DNA of 64,000 nucleotides from Apostichopus japonicus (GCF_037975245.1 NC_092579.1:2473001-2537000), one strand, 5' to 3'. Positions 37,262 to 49,828 are shown, counted from the stretch's first letter. Numbers and translations are program-made. Notes: generated from the sequence alone by a model not told the origin.

Positions 37262-39656
37262 TGCAATTTATAAAGATTGCTACTGATAATCTACCTCTGT
37301 CTTGCATATATGTGTTTCTGATTACCATTGTTAAAGCAAATTATTTATTGTTAAATGGCCAGGTGGTAGTGAGGGTCCTCCACCCCCTCCCATACAATAG
37401 TATTTGTTATAATATTATTGGCTGTACATGAACATTACTAGCCAGTGGTATGTGTGAAGTTGGTGCAAGTATAGCCTGAAGGTACATTACATATTCGACC
37501 CACCCCCCCACCCCCGCCCTCATGATCACCGAACAGGGAGTTCAAATTTGAAGCCATTTGGCGTACAATAATGCTATTAATACCGACTATACTACTATTG
37601 AGTCAAACTATGCGCATAGAAAAAAAAAATTGTGCATAAAAACAACAAAGTCCAACAACGCTGGTCCCAGGTAAAACTCAACCTTCGTTTCCTTTGCAAA
37701 TTACTTTACAAAAGTCTGGAGTCTGATCCTACCTGTATTATTTAATCACTGCATGGTTTTGAGTCAAAGGGTTGGTCCACATCAGTCCCATTATAATGTA
37801 AACAGGGCTAATGACTAGTTATTCTAGTCTATGCACTAAAGCAAGGATAATATCAGCTCTGTAAGACAAGTAGTTCACTAATTTTCTGTATGATCCACCC
37901 CTCTCCCCCTCCCCTGGTCTTCACTCTGTCTCTGATACCCTCATATCTAGTAGCGATGAAGTATTTCGTCTCCCTCCGTGCATTTATCTTTAATCTGCAA
38001 AGACAGCTCTGCCCGGCAGTGAAGGTGAGATGATATTTACTACACGTGAATAACACGTCGTCGGTTCAGCTGTATATTTATCATAAATCCACGTACAGCT
38101 TACACCTTCCTCGACTTTAAAGTATACAAACGTGTTAAACTTTATTTTTGGGTAGCTTCCTGACGACATTAATGATACTGGAAAGCTCTTTCAAAATTCA
38201 AACATAGCGATTATCAAAACTCATTCAAAGTATTTTAAAAGTTAAACCAAAAAAAGGGAGCCTTGAATTTGGCATGCCTAGTAACAAAATCTGATTTTAT
38301 GGTGTATTTACACATCTTGCTACTGGGAAAGGGAAAAGGTTACAATTTTATTGAAAGATTAGAGGGGGCCGGTACAGTAAAAGAGGGTGCTTCTCTGTCC
38401 TGTGGTTCTGCTCTATCGTGTGGAGCTATGCGTAAATTTTTACTGCAGGGCGAAAGAAACTCTTTTAAGGTAATATTCCATACTGAAATAGTAAAATTGA
38501 TATGCTAATGAGTGAATTCAACCAGTTAATTATGCGTAATCGATATGTTTCCCATCTTGACATCTTGTTTGAATGACTTGGAAAACTACCAAAATTTATT
38601 CACTTTGGGAAATCTTAGAGGGTAGTGCAATAATCTGTGATGTTACGTGAGGATAACACAAACACATTGTTTTTACTGTTATACCCCCTTATCAAAGTGA
38701 TGTATGAGTATTATATAGGAATCATGAATGCCAAATTAGCACGAATATTAAATATTGAAAGCATTAAGCATGCAATTAATCCTATTTCATATTGAAAACC
38801 TGTAGCTATTGAGTTTATTGCGATGTTGGCATAAGCTTTGACACCTTTATTAAAATTGTTTCCTTTGCATGGCAGCCTGTTGGCTAAGATCAAGTATCAA
38901 ATTTCCTTTCCGCATATTATTGCAAAGTGCACTCTCGTGTAGGACTCGGGGGGTCGCAATGCAATCACTTTCCCATAATGCTGATGAAGTGTGCTTCTCG
39001 TTCCAAGGTTCTGCCTTGGGGAAGGGGAGGGAGGGGTGGGGTGGGGGACTTTTGCAATGAATGTGAGAAGGAAAATTTGTATGATTTGAAATGAATAATA
39101 GTCACAACATACACTGGACTGTCACAAGAAATGCTAGATTACCTTTCAGCTTATATACCATTAATGTTACTTCACTGTGCCAAACCTTGCCTGAAAAACT
39201 AGATTTGAGGCCTCAAAAATTCAAAGATTTTACAATGAAAAAGAAATATTTTATACTTAATGTGATGCTGATAATGGGACATGAAATAAACCATAAGTAT
39301 TTAAGTCATTTGGAGTGGGCTGAACTACATAGATCTCCTGGATAGGTTGTGTAGTGTTTTAATGAAAGGGATATTCCACTGGCAGGCATTATGACGCTTA
39401 TATGGAAAAGAACAATATTCCATACTGGTAGCTTGAAAATATCAGTCAAGTTTAGGGTGAACGACACTTGTGCTAGAGTTTCCTGCCTTTAACAGTGGTT
39501 AAATGTCAAAATATGAAAAATCTTGTGTGCAGTATAATATTAAACCTACATAAAACTTAGGTAAGTTTGAAGAAAAATATATTAAAAAAAACATGAAATT
39601 TTCTTAGGAATCACTATAAAGTCAATTATCATTCTTTTTGTTTTCTTTCTTGACAG

Positions 39657-39749
39657 AGTGCCTAGAGATTACGAAACGCTTCCTGATCATTTTTACTTCT
39701 CCGACATTGAGAGACACAATGCTGAAATTGCCGCTTTCCATTTAGACAG
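39657..39749 (+). CDS. FAM20-like kinase exon 3 (helix C segment)
   Basis: Acceptor TTGACAG before 39657, donor GTACGTCA from 39750, entry phase 2 and exit phase 2. It encodes [20 protein letters not shown] then [11 protein letters not shown]. The [19 protein letters not shown] block is one of the most conserved stretches of the FAM20 family. It contains the helix-C glutamate that, from FAM20 structures, contacts the beta-3 lysine or metal. No residues are missing relative to my recollection of FAM20C. Confidence 0.95.
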
Positions 39750-39826
39750 GTACGTCAGTCAAATTATTCGGTTTATCTTCGCCTCTTTGTGATTGGGCCC
39801 AGCATTTATAATTGCCTGGACTAAAA

Positions 39827-40110
39827 AATATGTATTTTAGATCCTCCTGCAAGCAGGAATTCGCGAAGAAGCCATCATTGGCTTATCAAAGCCGCAAGCT
39901 GACCGAAGTCAGTCTCTTAGATTCATATTTAACGTCCATGATTATGAATTGTCAATTGTAAACAACTCTGTAACTGGGGAAGATCCTGCTAGGATCGAAA
40001 CAGGCCAACTTACTTTTACACAAACTCTGTAACTGGACGACATACATTAATCTTGGAGTGACTTGAACATAGGGACCTTATGATTGGCAGGCACCGGCGT
40101 TAACCACTCC
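39827..40110 (-). mobile_element. tRNA-derived SINE, second copy, with nested insert
   Basis: Same family as 28677-28919. It starts TATGTATTTTAGATCCTCCT and ends GGCACCGGCGTTAACCACTCC. Relative to that copy about 11 bases are missing near 40108, which removes most of the A box, so it cannot be a pol III source. A 45 bp foreign segment interrupts it at 39978-40022. It lies only about 80 bp downstream of the exon 3 donor. Confidence 0.75.
39978..40022 (+). mobile_element. 45 bp retroposed insert with 14 bp target duplications
   Basis: The insert GGAAGATCCTGCTAGGATCG...ACTTACTTTTACAC interrupts the SINE. AACTCTGTAACTGG flanks it exactly on both sides (39964-39977 and 40023-40036), while the intact SINE at 28677 has this 14-mer once. 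The insert matches the 3' end of the minus-strand element at 50041-50100, lacking only three bases (GGC). It is thus a very short, 5'-truncated copy with a textbook target-site duplication. Confidence 0.85.
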
Positions 40111-43097
40111 TAATATGAACAATATATCTTTGTGTCTTTATTTTTGGTAACCGAGACAACCGTATTGTCCATTCTCATCCTGAAGCTGATCATGAAACAC
40201 TGGTACAGATGTTTGGTTATAAGATAACATTGTCCTCTAAAAAAAACCTTTTTCTCTGTCCGTTTGTTCACATTTGACCGATAATCCTTCAGTCGATGAG
40301 TATTTTGTAGTATCGTCATTTAATTTATTTGAATTTTCTCAACACATGAAGGAAAGGGGGAAAAAAATCCAAACTCATGGCAGATAAAACCCTATTTAGT
40401 TTGACAATTTCTTGTTTATTTGTTTGGTTTTTGTTATCAGTGGACTGCTCCCTGAGGTACTCTAGTATTTATTTCCCAGCTCAATTTGTTATTATTCCCC
40501 ATTTTCTGATTCTCCCAGACGTGATGTGAATTAATTTAAAGACTGACGTATTTAGCCCTCTCTATAACTCACTACACTTCACCATTGTCAAATCACGAAT
40601 GACAACTGCCCCGTTGTTTACGTGATAGAATGTGATAACAGTTTGGACTGCCCAAGTAATTGGTTTTACGAGAATTTGCAAAATGCTAGAAGAGGCATGA
40701 ATGGAGTGGCATGGCGACTGAATCTCACAAAGCCATCCTGAAGAGCTCTTAGGAAATTCTCTCATCAGGCTTTTAAGTTTATATGACGTAAACATTGTCG
40801 CTGATGAGGCAATCTGTATATCCACGCATACAGGGCCTGGACCTCGTCCTAGACGAGAAAATTAATTTGAGCTACGGCACTTCCTCGTAGGATTTTATTA
40901 TAGTTAGGAGGTAAAGTTGGTTATTTGTTCTTGGAGTCGAGAGAAGGACTTAACATTTACTTTGAAGTATCACTCGCACTTCAAGTGATTTGAAATGAGT
41001 ACAGAGGCCATCGTACAGCTATGAGAGAAGAACATCAATTATTCGTAGTTTTTATAGTTGAATAATAAAGTTTACTTGAAATTGTTTTTTGAGTAGCTGC
41101 TTAATTGTTTATAAAAAAGTGTTGTGCCCATTGATAAATTGAAGTGCACCACACCTGTAACAACCATGAAATGTTCATTAAAAAAAAATTCAAACTGTAG
41201 ATTTGACAGATCTCTAGTTTTAAAATGAGTAGCATAGTGGAAGTACTTGATAGAACCATTCTAGCTGCTGCCCATAATTCCCAGAATAGATTGTTGAAAA
41301 TTAGATGCCATAAATGTTTCTTTGAAAAAAATAATAAAAGATAGATTTGAATAAAGCTGATACAGGAGAACAAACTATGGCAACCAGTGTTGGATATGAA
41401 GTTTCATTTACAGCCTCTTTCTAATATTGTATTATTGTTTGATCATATTTTTGTATTCACATATTTTAATAGTGTCTTGTTTGTTTTCACAAATTTCAAT
41501 TTTAATTCTGTACCACAATTCAAACCCTTAAGGAAAAATTAAGAAATTATAAAATACAAAAGTCATATTTATTGTGGTACCTACTGACCCAAACAAAAAA
41601 ACATGAAAGAATTTGTTGATCGTTTACGAAACATCCAAAGCAGCATTGTTGCTTGTTTTTTCCTGATGTGTTTATTTTTTTTATAACACACATCTGCAGC
41701 CACTGATTCACCATAACAAATACCTGTGAAATTGTTTCAAGGTTGCCTCCGCCGAGTCTGACATACGTAAATTGTAAAATCAATTTAAATTATTTTGCCT
41801 CAAACTTCATTTGACACAAATTTCATTTGGGCTTGTTACTCCATGCTTCAATCAGACTTGCTTTTACCCTTGGTGCAAGATATCTGACCATGAACACCTA
41901 ATTGAACATCAGGTATTTACAAAGGTAGCAGCTGCTCTTTCAACTTGATAATATTAATTTTTTCGTTTTAATTTTCTAGCGGCAAGGCAATATATTTATG
42001 ATTGGGTTTTTTCGCTCAATATTTTTTCCTTTTTTTTTTTTTTTTTTTCTTGTTCTGGTGAAGAGTCCAGCATGGCCTACAGAGTCTTTACTTGTGCTCT
42101 CTGGGCAAAACCTTGACAAAAATTTGAAGGTGGTATAGTTATAGGCCAAGACTCTCATGAATGACTAAAGTGGATCATAAATATTCAGTAGCTAAAGCTA
42201 TTCTAATATGAAGGGGAAAAATAAAAGTTGACGAGAATATTTATTCATTTCTGAATTTCTCTCTAATTTAATAATTCAGTTTGTGAATAATGTTTGCTTG
42301 TTCTGCTCTCTGTCATCCAGTTAGGTGCTAAATAAAATTAAAAAAATTTAAAAATATATAAATGAAAAATATATATATATATATATATTTATATATAGTC
42401 AAATTGTTATTTCTATTCTCCTTTACCTATGATCTCTTAAATAACAAATGTCAGCTTAGGGTGATAGTTTTGTGAGGCGAGTTACTCTCCAAACAACTTT
42501 ATTGCTCTGACGTTTACTGAAGTAAGTTGTCAAAATATTGACATTTTACAACAACAATTTCAACCTCTTCAATGTTGGTTAAGTTTCTTGATGCTAATTT
42601 GGGTGGTTTTGATTATGTTAATTGTGGGAGGGTCAACAAGGACAGCTATTTTCTGTCCAGGTTCTTTAATTCGTTAAGCAAGCACCGTGAAGTGTTGACA
42701 GTTGACCGAAGTGTTGACAGTTGACCTCTGGGATATTTGTTGGTTTTAGCACTCTGCATCTAATTGCTTGCAAATTATGAAAGTTTGCTTAGAGGGACAC
42801 AAAGATTCTACTGTCAACACACTTAGTAATAGTTATAATGATTATGAGAAAACTGACAAGGCTCGATTATGTCAAATTACTCTGGAATAGTAGTTGCAAA
42901 CATTTTCAGAATGGCTAATTCAAAAGAAAGGGTGTGTTGACCTGAAGTGGGTCAGTAGGGGTGCAATGCTAAAATGTTATCAAATTTACAGGCTGGTTAG
43001 ATTTCTATGAAATGTAATTTCATAGTTATTGAAAGTTATTCAACAAAATCGATCGGGTTGTTAAACACTTTTTATCTTTTCTTTTCTTTCTCGACAG

Positions 43098-43210
43098 AAT
43101 TTTAGATTTTAGGAGGGTTCCTCCAGTGGCCGGACGGTGGTTTAATTTATCTTCTGATGTTTACATACGAGCAGATGAATCATTACGAAAAACATTCTTT
43201 AGGTCTCCAG
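43098..43210 (+). CDS. FAM20-like kinase exon 4 (R-VPPVAGR segment)
   Basis: Acceptor TCGACAG before 43098, entry phase 2 and exit phase 1. It encodes ILDFRRVPPVAGRWFNLSSD, then a variable segment YIRADESLRKTFFRSP. ILDFRR-PPVAGR is a FAM20 hallmark. NLS is a possible N-glycosylation sequon. The donor is GTTGGTGCC, weaker than the GTRAGT-type donors of the other exons. The exon joins perfectly in phase to the next (SP/ANNLCF), which supports its use. Confidence 0.93.
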
Positions 43211-43250
43211 GTTGGTGCCATATAAGAGGAGAGCAAATTTATGTTGATGC

Positions 43251-43310
43251 ATGGTGTTTACAATGGTGTTAGCAATGGTGTTTACATTTGTGTTAGCAAT
43301 GGTGTCATAT
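43251..43310. repeat. Short degenerate repeat ATGGTGTTTACA / GTGTTAGCA
   Basis: Alternating ATGGTGTTTACA and ATGGTGTTAGCA units, four to five in all, start 40 bp after the exon 4 donor. Confidence 0.75.
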
Positions 43311-43360
43311 AGTGCACAGATTTGAGATGTGGGGAGGGGACTCATGGCTTAACAGCAGTT

Positions 43361-43566
43361 CTCATGACATCATTAGAGGCACTCATGTCATCAATGGCAC
43401 CCATGACATCATTAGAGACACCCATGACATCATCAGGGGCACTAATGACATCATCAGTGGCACTATGACACCACCAGTGGCACTATGACATCATCAGTGG
43501 CACTAATAACATCATCAGTGGCACTATGACATAAGTGGGACTATGACATCATCAGTGCACTGTGAC
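43361..43566. repeat. About 21-22 bp tandem repeat (TGACATCATCAGTGGCACTA)
   Basis: Nine to ten imperfect units of the form ATGACATCATCAGTGGCACT, with variants (TTAGAGGCACTC, CACCACC). The units carry TGACATCAT, a CRE/AP-1-like core also present in every unit of the 31.3 kb minisatellite. Confidence 0.9.
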
Positions 43567-46251
43567 AAACATTGGTATCACAAAACTTAGATTCATCTCA
43601 ATATCCATCAGATGCAAAATCTCAACAAGAGTGGTATTAATAAGACCAGCGATGATGGAATATGTTCAATATCATTAACACGATTTCTTTTTTTGGCAGA
43701 TCAAGTCAAACTTTCTATTCATAATTATAATTGGGTTACCTGAAATAGAAAGTAACAATGAAAACTGGGTTTTGAAGACATTTTCTGATATCATATTTCT
43801 GCAGTACTACCTAGTATTTGGATTTATAGTTAGAATACCCTACAACTCTGCTCAGTGGCGACGGAGAACTAGTTTGTCGCAAATTTCACGGAAAGACGAA
43901 ATCAACTCGGTACACCCATATTTCTAATAAAGAGAGAATTTAACTTGTAATTTGACATCAAAAAGCACTTAGGACTAGAGGTAAAAATTTGGATGATCTT
44001 AAGGCATAAATTGAACTTTATGATTCAGTTTGATTCCCAGCACACTTATCTGCTCTATTTGTTCCACACTGTCAAGAAACTAAGTTCAAATCTTCTGCTT
44101 GAGCGATCATGTGAAAAGTAGTTAGCATCAAACTTCAAAGGTATTCGAGAAACCATGCTCTTATGAACACACCAGGCCATCGGAAAGTCGGCCGGTCACG
44201 TAGGTAAAATGAGATTGAGGAAACGGATGTCACACTATTCTGGTCAACTGTTGGAGGAATAAGTTAAGAAATTGCAAACTTTGAAATGTAACTTTCATCA
44301 GTGTTCAATTTAGTGTTGCGCAATGATTATGAAACAATGAGGGTAACATCACGTCAATACAGGGAGTACTTGTGAGAGCGTCCTACTTTCTATGCTCAAA
44401 TACTGCCCTCTTTGCCCTTCATCTGCCAAACTGTAAAATAAATTAATGTGATTCCATAAAATTACCATAGAGGTTTCCTTGGACAGGTGTGTATATACCT
44501 TGGTGCCTATACTTGGTGCGTATCTGAAGTGGACCTAGTTTTGTGTTATACAATTGCATTATCAAACTGTCCTACTTGTCTGTAAACCTATTCCATTCCC
44601 GAACCCTAAAGACTGTATTTCTCTCCTAGGACACATTCAATTAGTAGAGTAGAATAATGTATTAAAGTCAAACCACTACATTCTGTCTGCAGCATTCTAG
44701 CTTGTTTTTCTTTTAAATTTCTCCCCCTACTCTCCGTAAATTTTTTCTCTGAAAATAACAAATTGAATGGATTCCCTCACGTCTGTTCCGTCCCGAAGAA
44801 TTAGGGATTATGCTGGCAGTTTGAATGTTGTCATGGAGATTCCGTTGATGGACCAAATACATCTGTAAGGTGTATCTGACACAAGGGAAATTCAGCAGAT
44901 TTTATGGCATTGAAAGAAAGCAAAGGTAAAAAGTAAAATATAAATTGGCGGCTAGCAGAGATAGAATAGTAAAAACCAAATACTGGGCTAAGTCATTAGT
45001 AAATAGAGGGCGTGAAGCAGGAGATCAAAAGCGGTTTGATCGTTATGAAAGTGTGACTGGTGTCCAACCACAAAGAAATGATGGAGAAACCAGTTAGCTT
45101 GTTAATCGTCATGCCTATAGCTAAATCCTTGCCAAAGCACCACCCCCTCCACCCCAGCTCTCACTCCCTTCAACCGTCCCCTCACTAGTGGCACTACTGA
45201 ATAACAAGCAATAATGAACATCCATCGTTAATGAATTAATACAAAGAAAACAAAGCATCCTTTCAGTGAAAGATGATGGTCTTTTCTCTCAATTTATATA
45301 ATTGTCAAATTAGTTTAATAACGAAAGCTCGTGGTTCAAGTTTTCCATCAGCACTGTTTTGTTCCTGTAGTTGTGACCTATTTACTACCCTCCACATGTA
45401 ACATGCTGCTGCCTTCCATGTTTTGTTGACTTCATTTCTCTCATCACCATTGTTAACAAATTGATTTCAAAAATTGAACTGTGTGATTAAGCTTCAAATA
45501 GCTTTTGCTTGTTCCTTTACTTTTCTTCTTTTCCTTTATCAAGGGTCGTCGTTGTTAAAATGAATTTATGATTGCATCGGTTGTTCATATGTCAGTACTT
45601 CATCACGTTGCTTCCTGTAATTGCGTGCAGGCACAAGGGTTTATGGAGACAGCTCATAGATAGTTTAGTTTAATGAGTCTGTAATGTTTGATTGTAAATG
45701 GAGAGCACATCAGAATATGTGCTATATGCAGCAAGATTATGAGCTAACTGTACAGGAAAGGAACTTTTGCAAACAGTTCATATTAATCATAAACAGAAAT
45801 AAATCATTAAATTTTGAATGAATTGTTAATGATCTGTTGAAGACCAAGCCAATTTTATAATCGTAGTCTGTTTCGGTGGGGAACCGACAGCCCTAATTAG
45901 CAATGTGGATTGACACACAGTAACATTCACAGAGAATAATGAAACTTTAACTCTGGAAAATAACTGTTACTGTTAACGTTTTATTGCAATTTCAAGATGT
46001 CATGATGTGACCATGTCGCAAATCATCCATGAATCTAACGTTCTCTTGCCTTCCTGGTGCTACAACAGAAACTCCTTAAGATGCATTGATAGGTTGTGGT
46101 AGCCTTGGTGTAATTTTGTGTCTGTGGGAGGAGGTATTTGGCTGGTGGCTTTGTAAACTGTTAAGATGTTTTATAAATGGAAGTTAACTAAAATTATTTG
46201 TAAATTGATATATTTCTACACTTTTGCATCTGTCTTTTACAACCTTTGCAG

Positions 46252-46432
46252 CCAATAACCTCTGCTTTGTTGGGCATTGCTCTTACTACTGCGAATCGGA
46301 GACTGCTGTCTGCGGCAAGCCTGACACGATAGAGGGCAGTGTTGCAGCCTACCTCCCAGCCTTTAAGCTTTCACCACGGAAGACCTGGAAACATCCGTGG
46401 AGAAGATCTTACAGCAAACACAAATCAGCAAT
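46252..46432 (+). CDS. FAM20-like kinase exon 5 (disulfide-rich insert)
   Basis: Acceptor CCTTTGCAG before 46252, donor GTGAGTAA from 46433, entry phase 1 and exit phase 2. It encodes [20 protein letters not shown], then GKPD-IEGS-AAYLPAF, and [18 protein letters not shown]. The spacing C-x4-C-x3-C-x6-C matches the two N-lobe disulfides of FAM20 proteins, typical of a secretory-pathway kinase. GKPD-IEGS-AA-LP and RKTW-PWRRSY are FAM20C-like. No frame damage. Confidence 0.95.
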
Positions 46433-47984
46433 GTGAGTAACAATGATTGAATAATCAGGCAAAAATATCATCATCTTCTAGAAGATGATCTTCTTCAGAC
46501 TTTTTTTCGGAGGATGATGGCTGCAGCTTGAAGCAACATTTTGTAGGTCTTTACTGTATGTCATATTGTCGCTGCAGATGAATAATCATCTCTGAAATCT
46601 CATTATTATTTCGGAGGAGATGGAAGCATGTACGATTTGTAAGTGATACCAGATGAGTTTGCTGGTATTTTGAGCAGCATCTTATTCTGGCCCTGAATTT
46701 GATCAAGTTCAGATATTATCTGGTACTAACCACTCATAGTAATACAGTGCACTTGCTTCACTAGACAATATATATTTCAAATATTGAACAAATTTTTCAA
46801 AAATATTTTGTGTATTTACTTCCCACTCCCCCCCCCCCCCTTTTTTCCTCCCCCTTTTTCCTATTTCTTATTTTATATCTTCCAAGTTTTGAAACGAATT
46901 AGACAAAAGTGTCTCAGAAAATGAGACTTCCCAGTTCCAAATGGAACCGTTAAATTTATTAACGATGACTTGACATTTTGAAGTAGGTAAAAAGCAGCAG
47001 AATGTCTCAGATGATCAATCAGGATCATGTTGTGAATAATAAATGTTAAGTTTGGCCAAGATGAAGAGAAATTTTTTGTGGGACTGAAATAACTCATGCA
47101 CTGTAAAAGCAAGTTAAGGGTATACCTTTACTACACTAGGCCAACATACTAGGTTAGTCTAATTATTGTTGTATTAAACCCCCCATGGAAAAATGGCGAA
47201 ATGGTGGCGCTATGCCATTTTACATGAACCTACTCAGTACATGCCATTGGCACAGCAAGTTTGAACTTTTGAACAGTGGAAGTACAGTACTTAGTAAGGT
47301 TTGTTTCCTAATGGACAGATTTATGGGTAAGCCACTCAGAATAGCTACTGGACTGACTATAAAAATTTGTCTCGAAAATATACCCATTTTTAAATGATTG
47401 AAATGGGGATCCACATTTGAACATTATTGCTGACAATGACACAAAAAAAATGTTGTAAAAGAACAGATATTTTTAATTTACAAAATGAATATCTTTATAG
47501 TTTCAATACATTTCACAAGTGTTCACAGCAGAAGCATAAAGTGTTTCTTTAGTTTAAGATCAAATTTAGAATATCATTACCAGTAAGTAGAGTCTCTTTC
47601 AAGCTTGAAGTTGTTTAGCTTTGGAACTCAGTCAAGTCACAATATTATTTGATATCTCTTTCAGAGAATAATTATGTCACAAATCCATGTCTGTCTAAAC
47701 TTTTTAAACATTTGATTGAATGAATCAGCTAGCCACTTGCACTTGCCTTTAATTTCAATTATTTTCAACTACACAGAAAATATTCAAAGAACAAAGACTA
47801 TTTATTATGTAGGCCTATTGCTAGCAATAAGTTATTCGAAATAACAATGTTTAGATTAACAATACACACACAAGCAAGGATTTATATAGGAAAATGGGCA
47901 AGTAACCGGGTGGGTCAATATGATGGGTGGGGTGGGTGTGGGGGGCAGATCCGCTTCTTATCCTTCTATTTTCCCTTTTATTTA

Positions 47985-48120
47985 CATTTATATTATAATT
48001 AATTACGTTACGGTGGGCTTCTTGTAGCCCTTCTACCATTTTCTTATAGATTTTTATATGTCTTTTCATTGTAAACATTGTAAGATATGCATGAAAATGG
48101 AAAAATAAATCAAATCAAAT
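47985..48120 (+). mobile_element. Probable LINE 3' end (AAATC tail)
   Basis: The short inverted repeat GGGCTTCTTGTAGCCC is followed by T-rich sequence, then GAAAATGGAAAAATAAATCA plus AATCAAAT. A hairpin before an A-rich AAATCAAATC tail is a common layout of invertebrate non-LTR 3' ends. No coding sequence survives. Confidence 0.4.
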
Positions 48121-48770
48121 ATATGTTATGATATAAACACACTCAAAAGCCTCAGGATTTCTGCACTCAAAGGCTGAACACTTAACTATAGTCGCTGTGC
48201 TGAAGCCATTAAAGATATGAAATATTCAGAGATTTTATGCTTTACAATTTTGTTATTGTCTAACATTTATACTAGCAAACCAGAATATAAAAATTTTGCA
48301 TTGAGTCTGACTAAGATGTTAAATTTTGCTGGTACTAGTATTAGGTTCTTACTTCCTAACCAGAAAGTAGAGAGGTCTGCCAGCGATGTACGAGTATGAA
48401 TAGCCTGCATTTAGTTTTATGGTGGAAACAATGATAAAATTCATTTGTATATTTTAAAGAGATATAAAGCAAAATAAAGAAAGATGAGAAGGGAGAAATT
48501 TAAGCCGATGGTGATGGTCTTTATTATGTTTGCCGGTAGGAAGATGCAGTATCAAGTGTCATAATATAACTAAAGGCTGTTTTTGGTAAGAAAAGAGAAA
48601 ACATCAAACTAGATTATTGTGTCCATGCATGTGGTAAAAGTTTTGGAAATAATACCTTGGGCTTACCAATATCATCACAATTTATAAAGGACAGTTTGTT
48701 ATGTTTGATTTGTCAACTTTCTGTTCAAACAATGAAAATTGAGTCATACTTTAAAGCAGTGAATGCTTAG

Positions 48771-49112
48771 TCTAGGTCTGAATTAAGTTGTTAGTTTTCT
48801 GTAGAAGTTTGAAGCAGTATGCCAGTACTTATGTACCAGTTCCACTACAAGTCTTTGTGTCATGAATGTTTCATACAGATTTGCCAACTCTCTCAATTTA
48901 AACCAGAAGGCTCCCGGTTTTTAAGGCAGTTCTCACGGTCTAGGTCTGATTTAAGTTGTTAGTTTTCTGTAGAAGCTTGAAGCAGTATGCCAGTACTTAT
49001 GTACCAGTTCCACTACAAGTCTTTGTGTCATGAATGTGTCATACAGATTTGCCAGCTCTCCAAATTTAAACCAGAACAGCTCCTGGTGTTTAAGGCAATT
49101 CTCATGGTCTCC
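48771..49112. repeat. 168 bp tandem duplication
   Basis: The block starting TCTAGGTCTGA-TTAAGTTG at 48771 is repeated at 48939 with roughly 90% identity by eye. It includes the long shared run around TGCCAGTACTTATGTACCAG. It contains the self-complementary GTACTTATGTAC-like core. Origin unknown. Confidence 0.9.
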
Positions 49113-49828
49113 CGTTTTCAAGTGATGTGCTAAACTCCTGGCAAAATTTGTATTTTAAGTTTTTTCTTGCAATCAGAAATTGGCAGCTCATATGTCTTTT
49201 GCTATGTTAGAAGCAAGGATAAACCCACATAGTGTTTAGGAAAGGAATTATGTAAAATGCTTTTGCCATTGTGTTCTGGAGCACAAAGGTTAGCGTGACA
49301 ATTAATTTTACTATGGCTATATTATTTCAGAGGTGACATGTAAAGACCACCAAAAAATATTCTATATTACTTTGATATCTTGTTTCAGTTGGATAATGAT
49401 GCTCAATTCTCTCTATTTTTTTATTACCAATCTCTCAAAATTTTGTGATGGAAACTTGTAATTCTCATGATTTTTATTTATATAAAGATTGAAGGTGTTA
49501 GTTGAAGATGAGCGTACGGAGGGTGTGTATCATATGCCAAGATTTGATTTATTTTGTGAAATGGAAGTCAAATAAGTCTGACATGAGAATTGTTAAGGAC
49601 CAGTTACACTGTGCATGTATTTCTGTCATTTCCCATGCCAAGGTCTTTTTTTTTAATCTTTTTTTTGTATCCTCTGGAATCAAATCATTGTTATTCTTAT
49701 TAACAATGAAAATATGGCTGAAACTTCTTTCTTAAAATCTGTAGTAAATATTCCCCTTTCTTTGGACATGCCTATCTTTAAAATAAGTACTAAATGTTGT
49801 CTTTACAACTCTTCTTTGTGTACAACAG

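Larger units (their letters stand above)
16817..39656 (+). other. Intron (22.8 kb), repeat-laden
   Basis: The longest intron, GTGAGA...TGACAG. It is mostly CpG-poor and contains the tandem blocks at 17425 and 19963, a hAT MITE at 18960, a LINE remnant at 27430, a SINE at 28677, a 148-codon frame at 30709, the minisatellite at 31332 and the CpG-rich block at 33395. Stretches 20.1-21.0, 21.3-27.4 and 34.0-39.6 kb show nothing recognisable beyond homopolymers and short palindromes. Confidence 0.7.
39750..43097 (+). other. Intron (3.3 kb)
   Basis: GTACGT...TCGACAG. It contains the SINE with nested insert, a CpG-richer patch (about 40520-40880), a 19-base T-run near 42031 and a TA-rich stretch near 42370. 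A short duplication, GAAGTGTTGACAGTTGACC, occurs near 42690 and 42708. No additional exon is seen. Confidence 0.7.
43211..46251 (+). other. Intron (3.0 kb)
   Basis: GTTGGT...TTTGCAG. The first 350 bp are occupied by tandem repeats (43251-43310 and 43361-43566). A CAGTGGCGACGG motif near 43853 resembles a hAT terminus, but no partner end was found. The rest shows no feature I recognise. Confidence 0.65.
46433..49828 (+). other. Intron (3.4 kb)
   Basis: GTGAGT...TACAACAG. It holds a poly-C/poly-T tract near 46826-46860, a LINE 3' end at 47985 and a 168 bp tandem duplication at 48771. No other feature is recognised. Confidence 0.65.

Noticed and set aside
43853-43880. hAT-like terminus CAGTGGCGACGG
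   Set aside because: No inverted partner or target duplication nearby.
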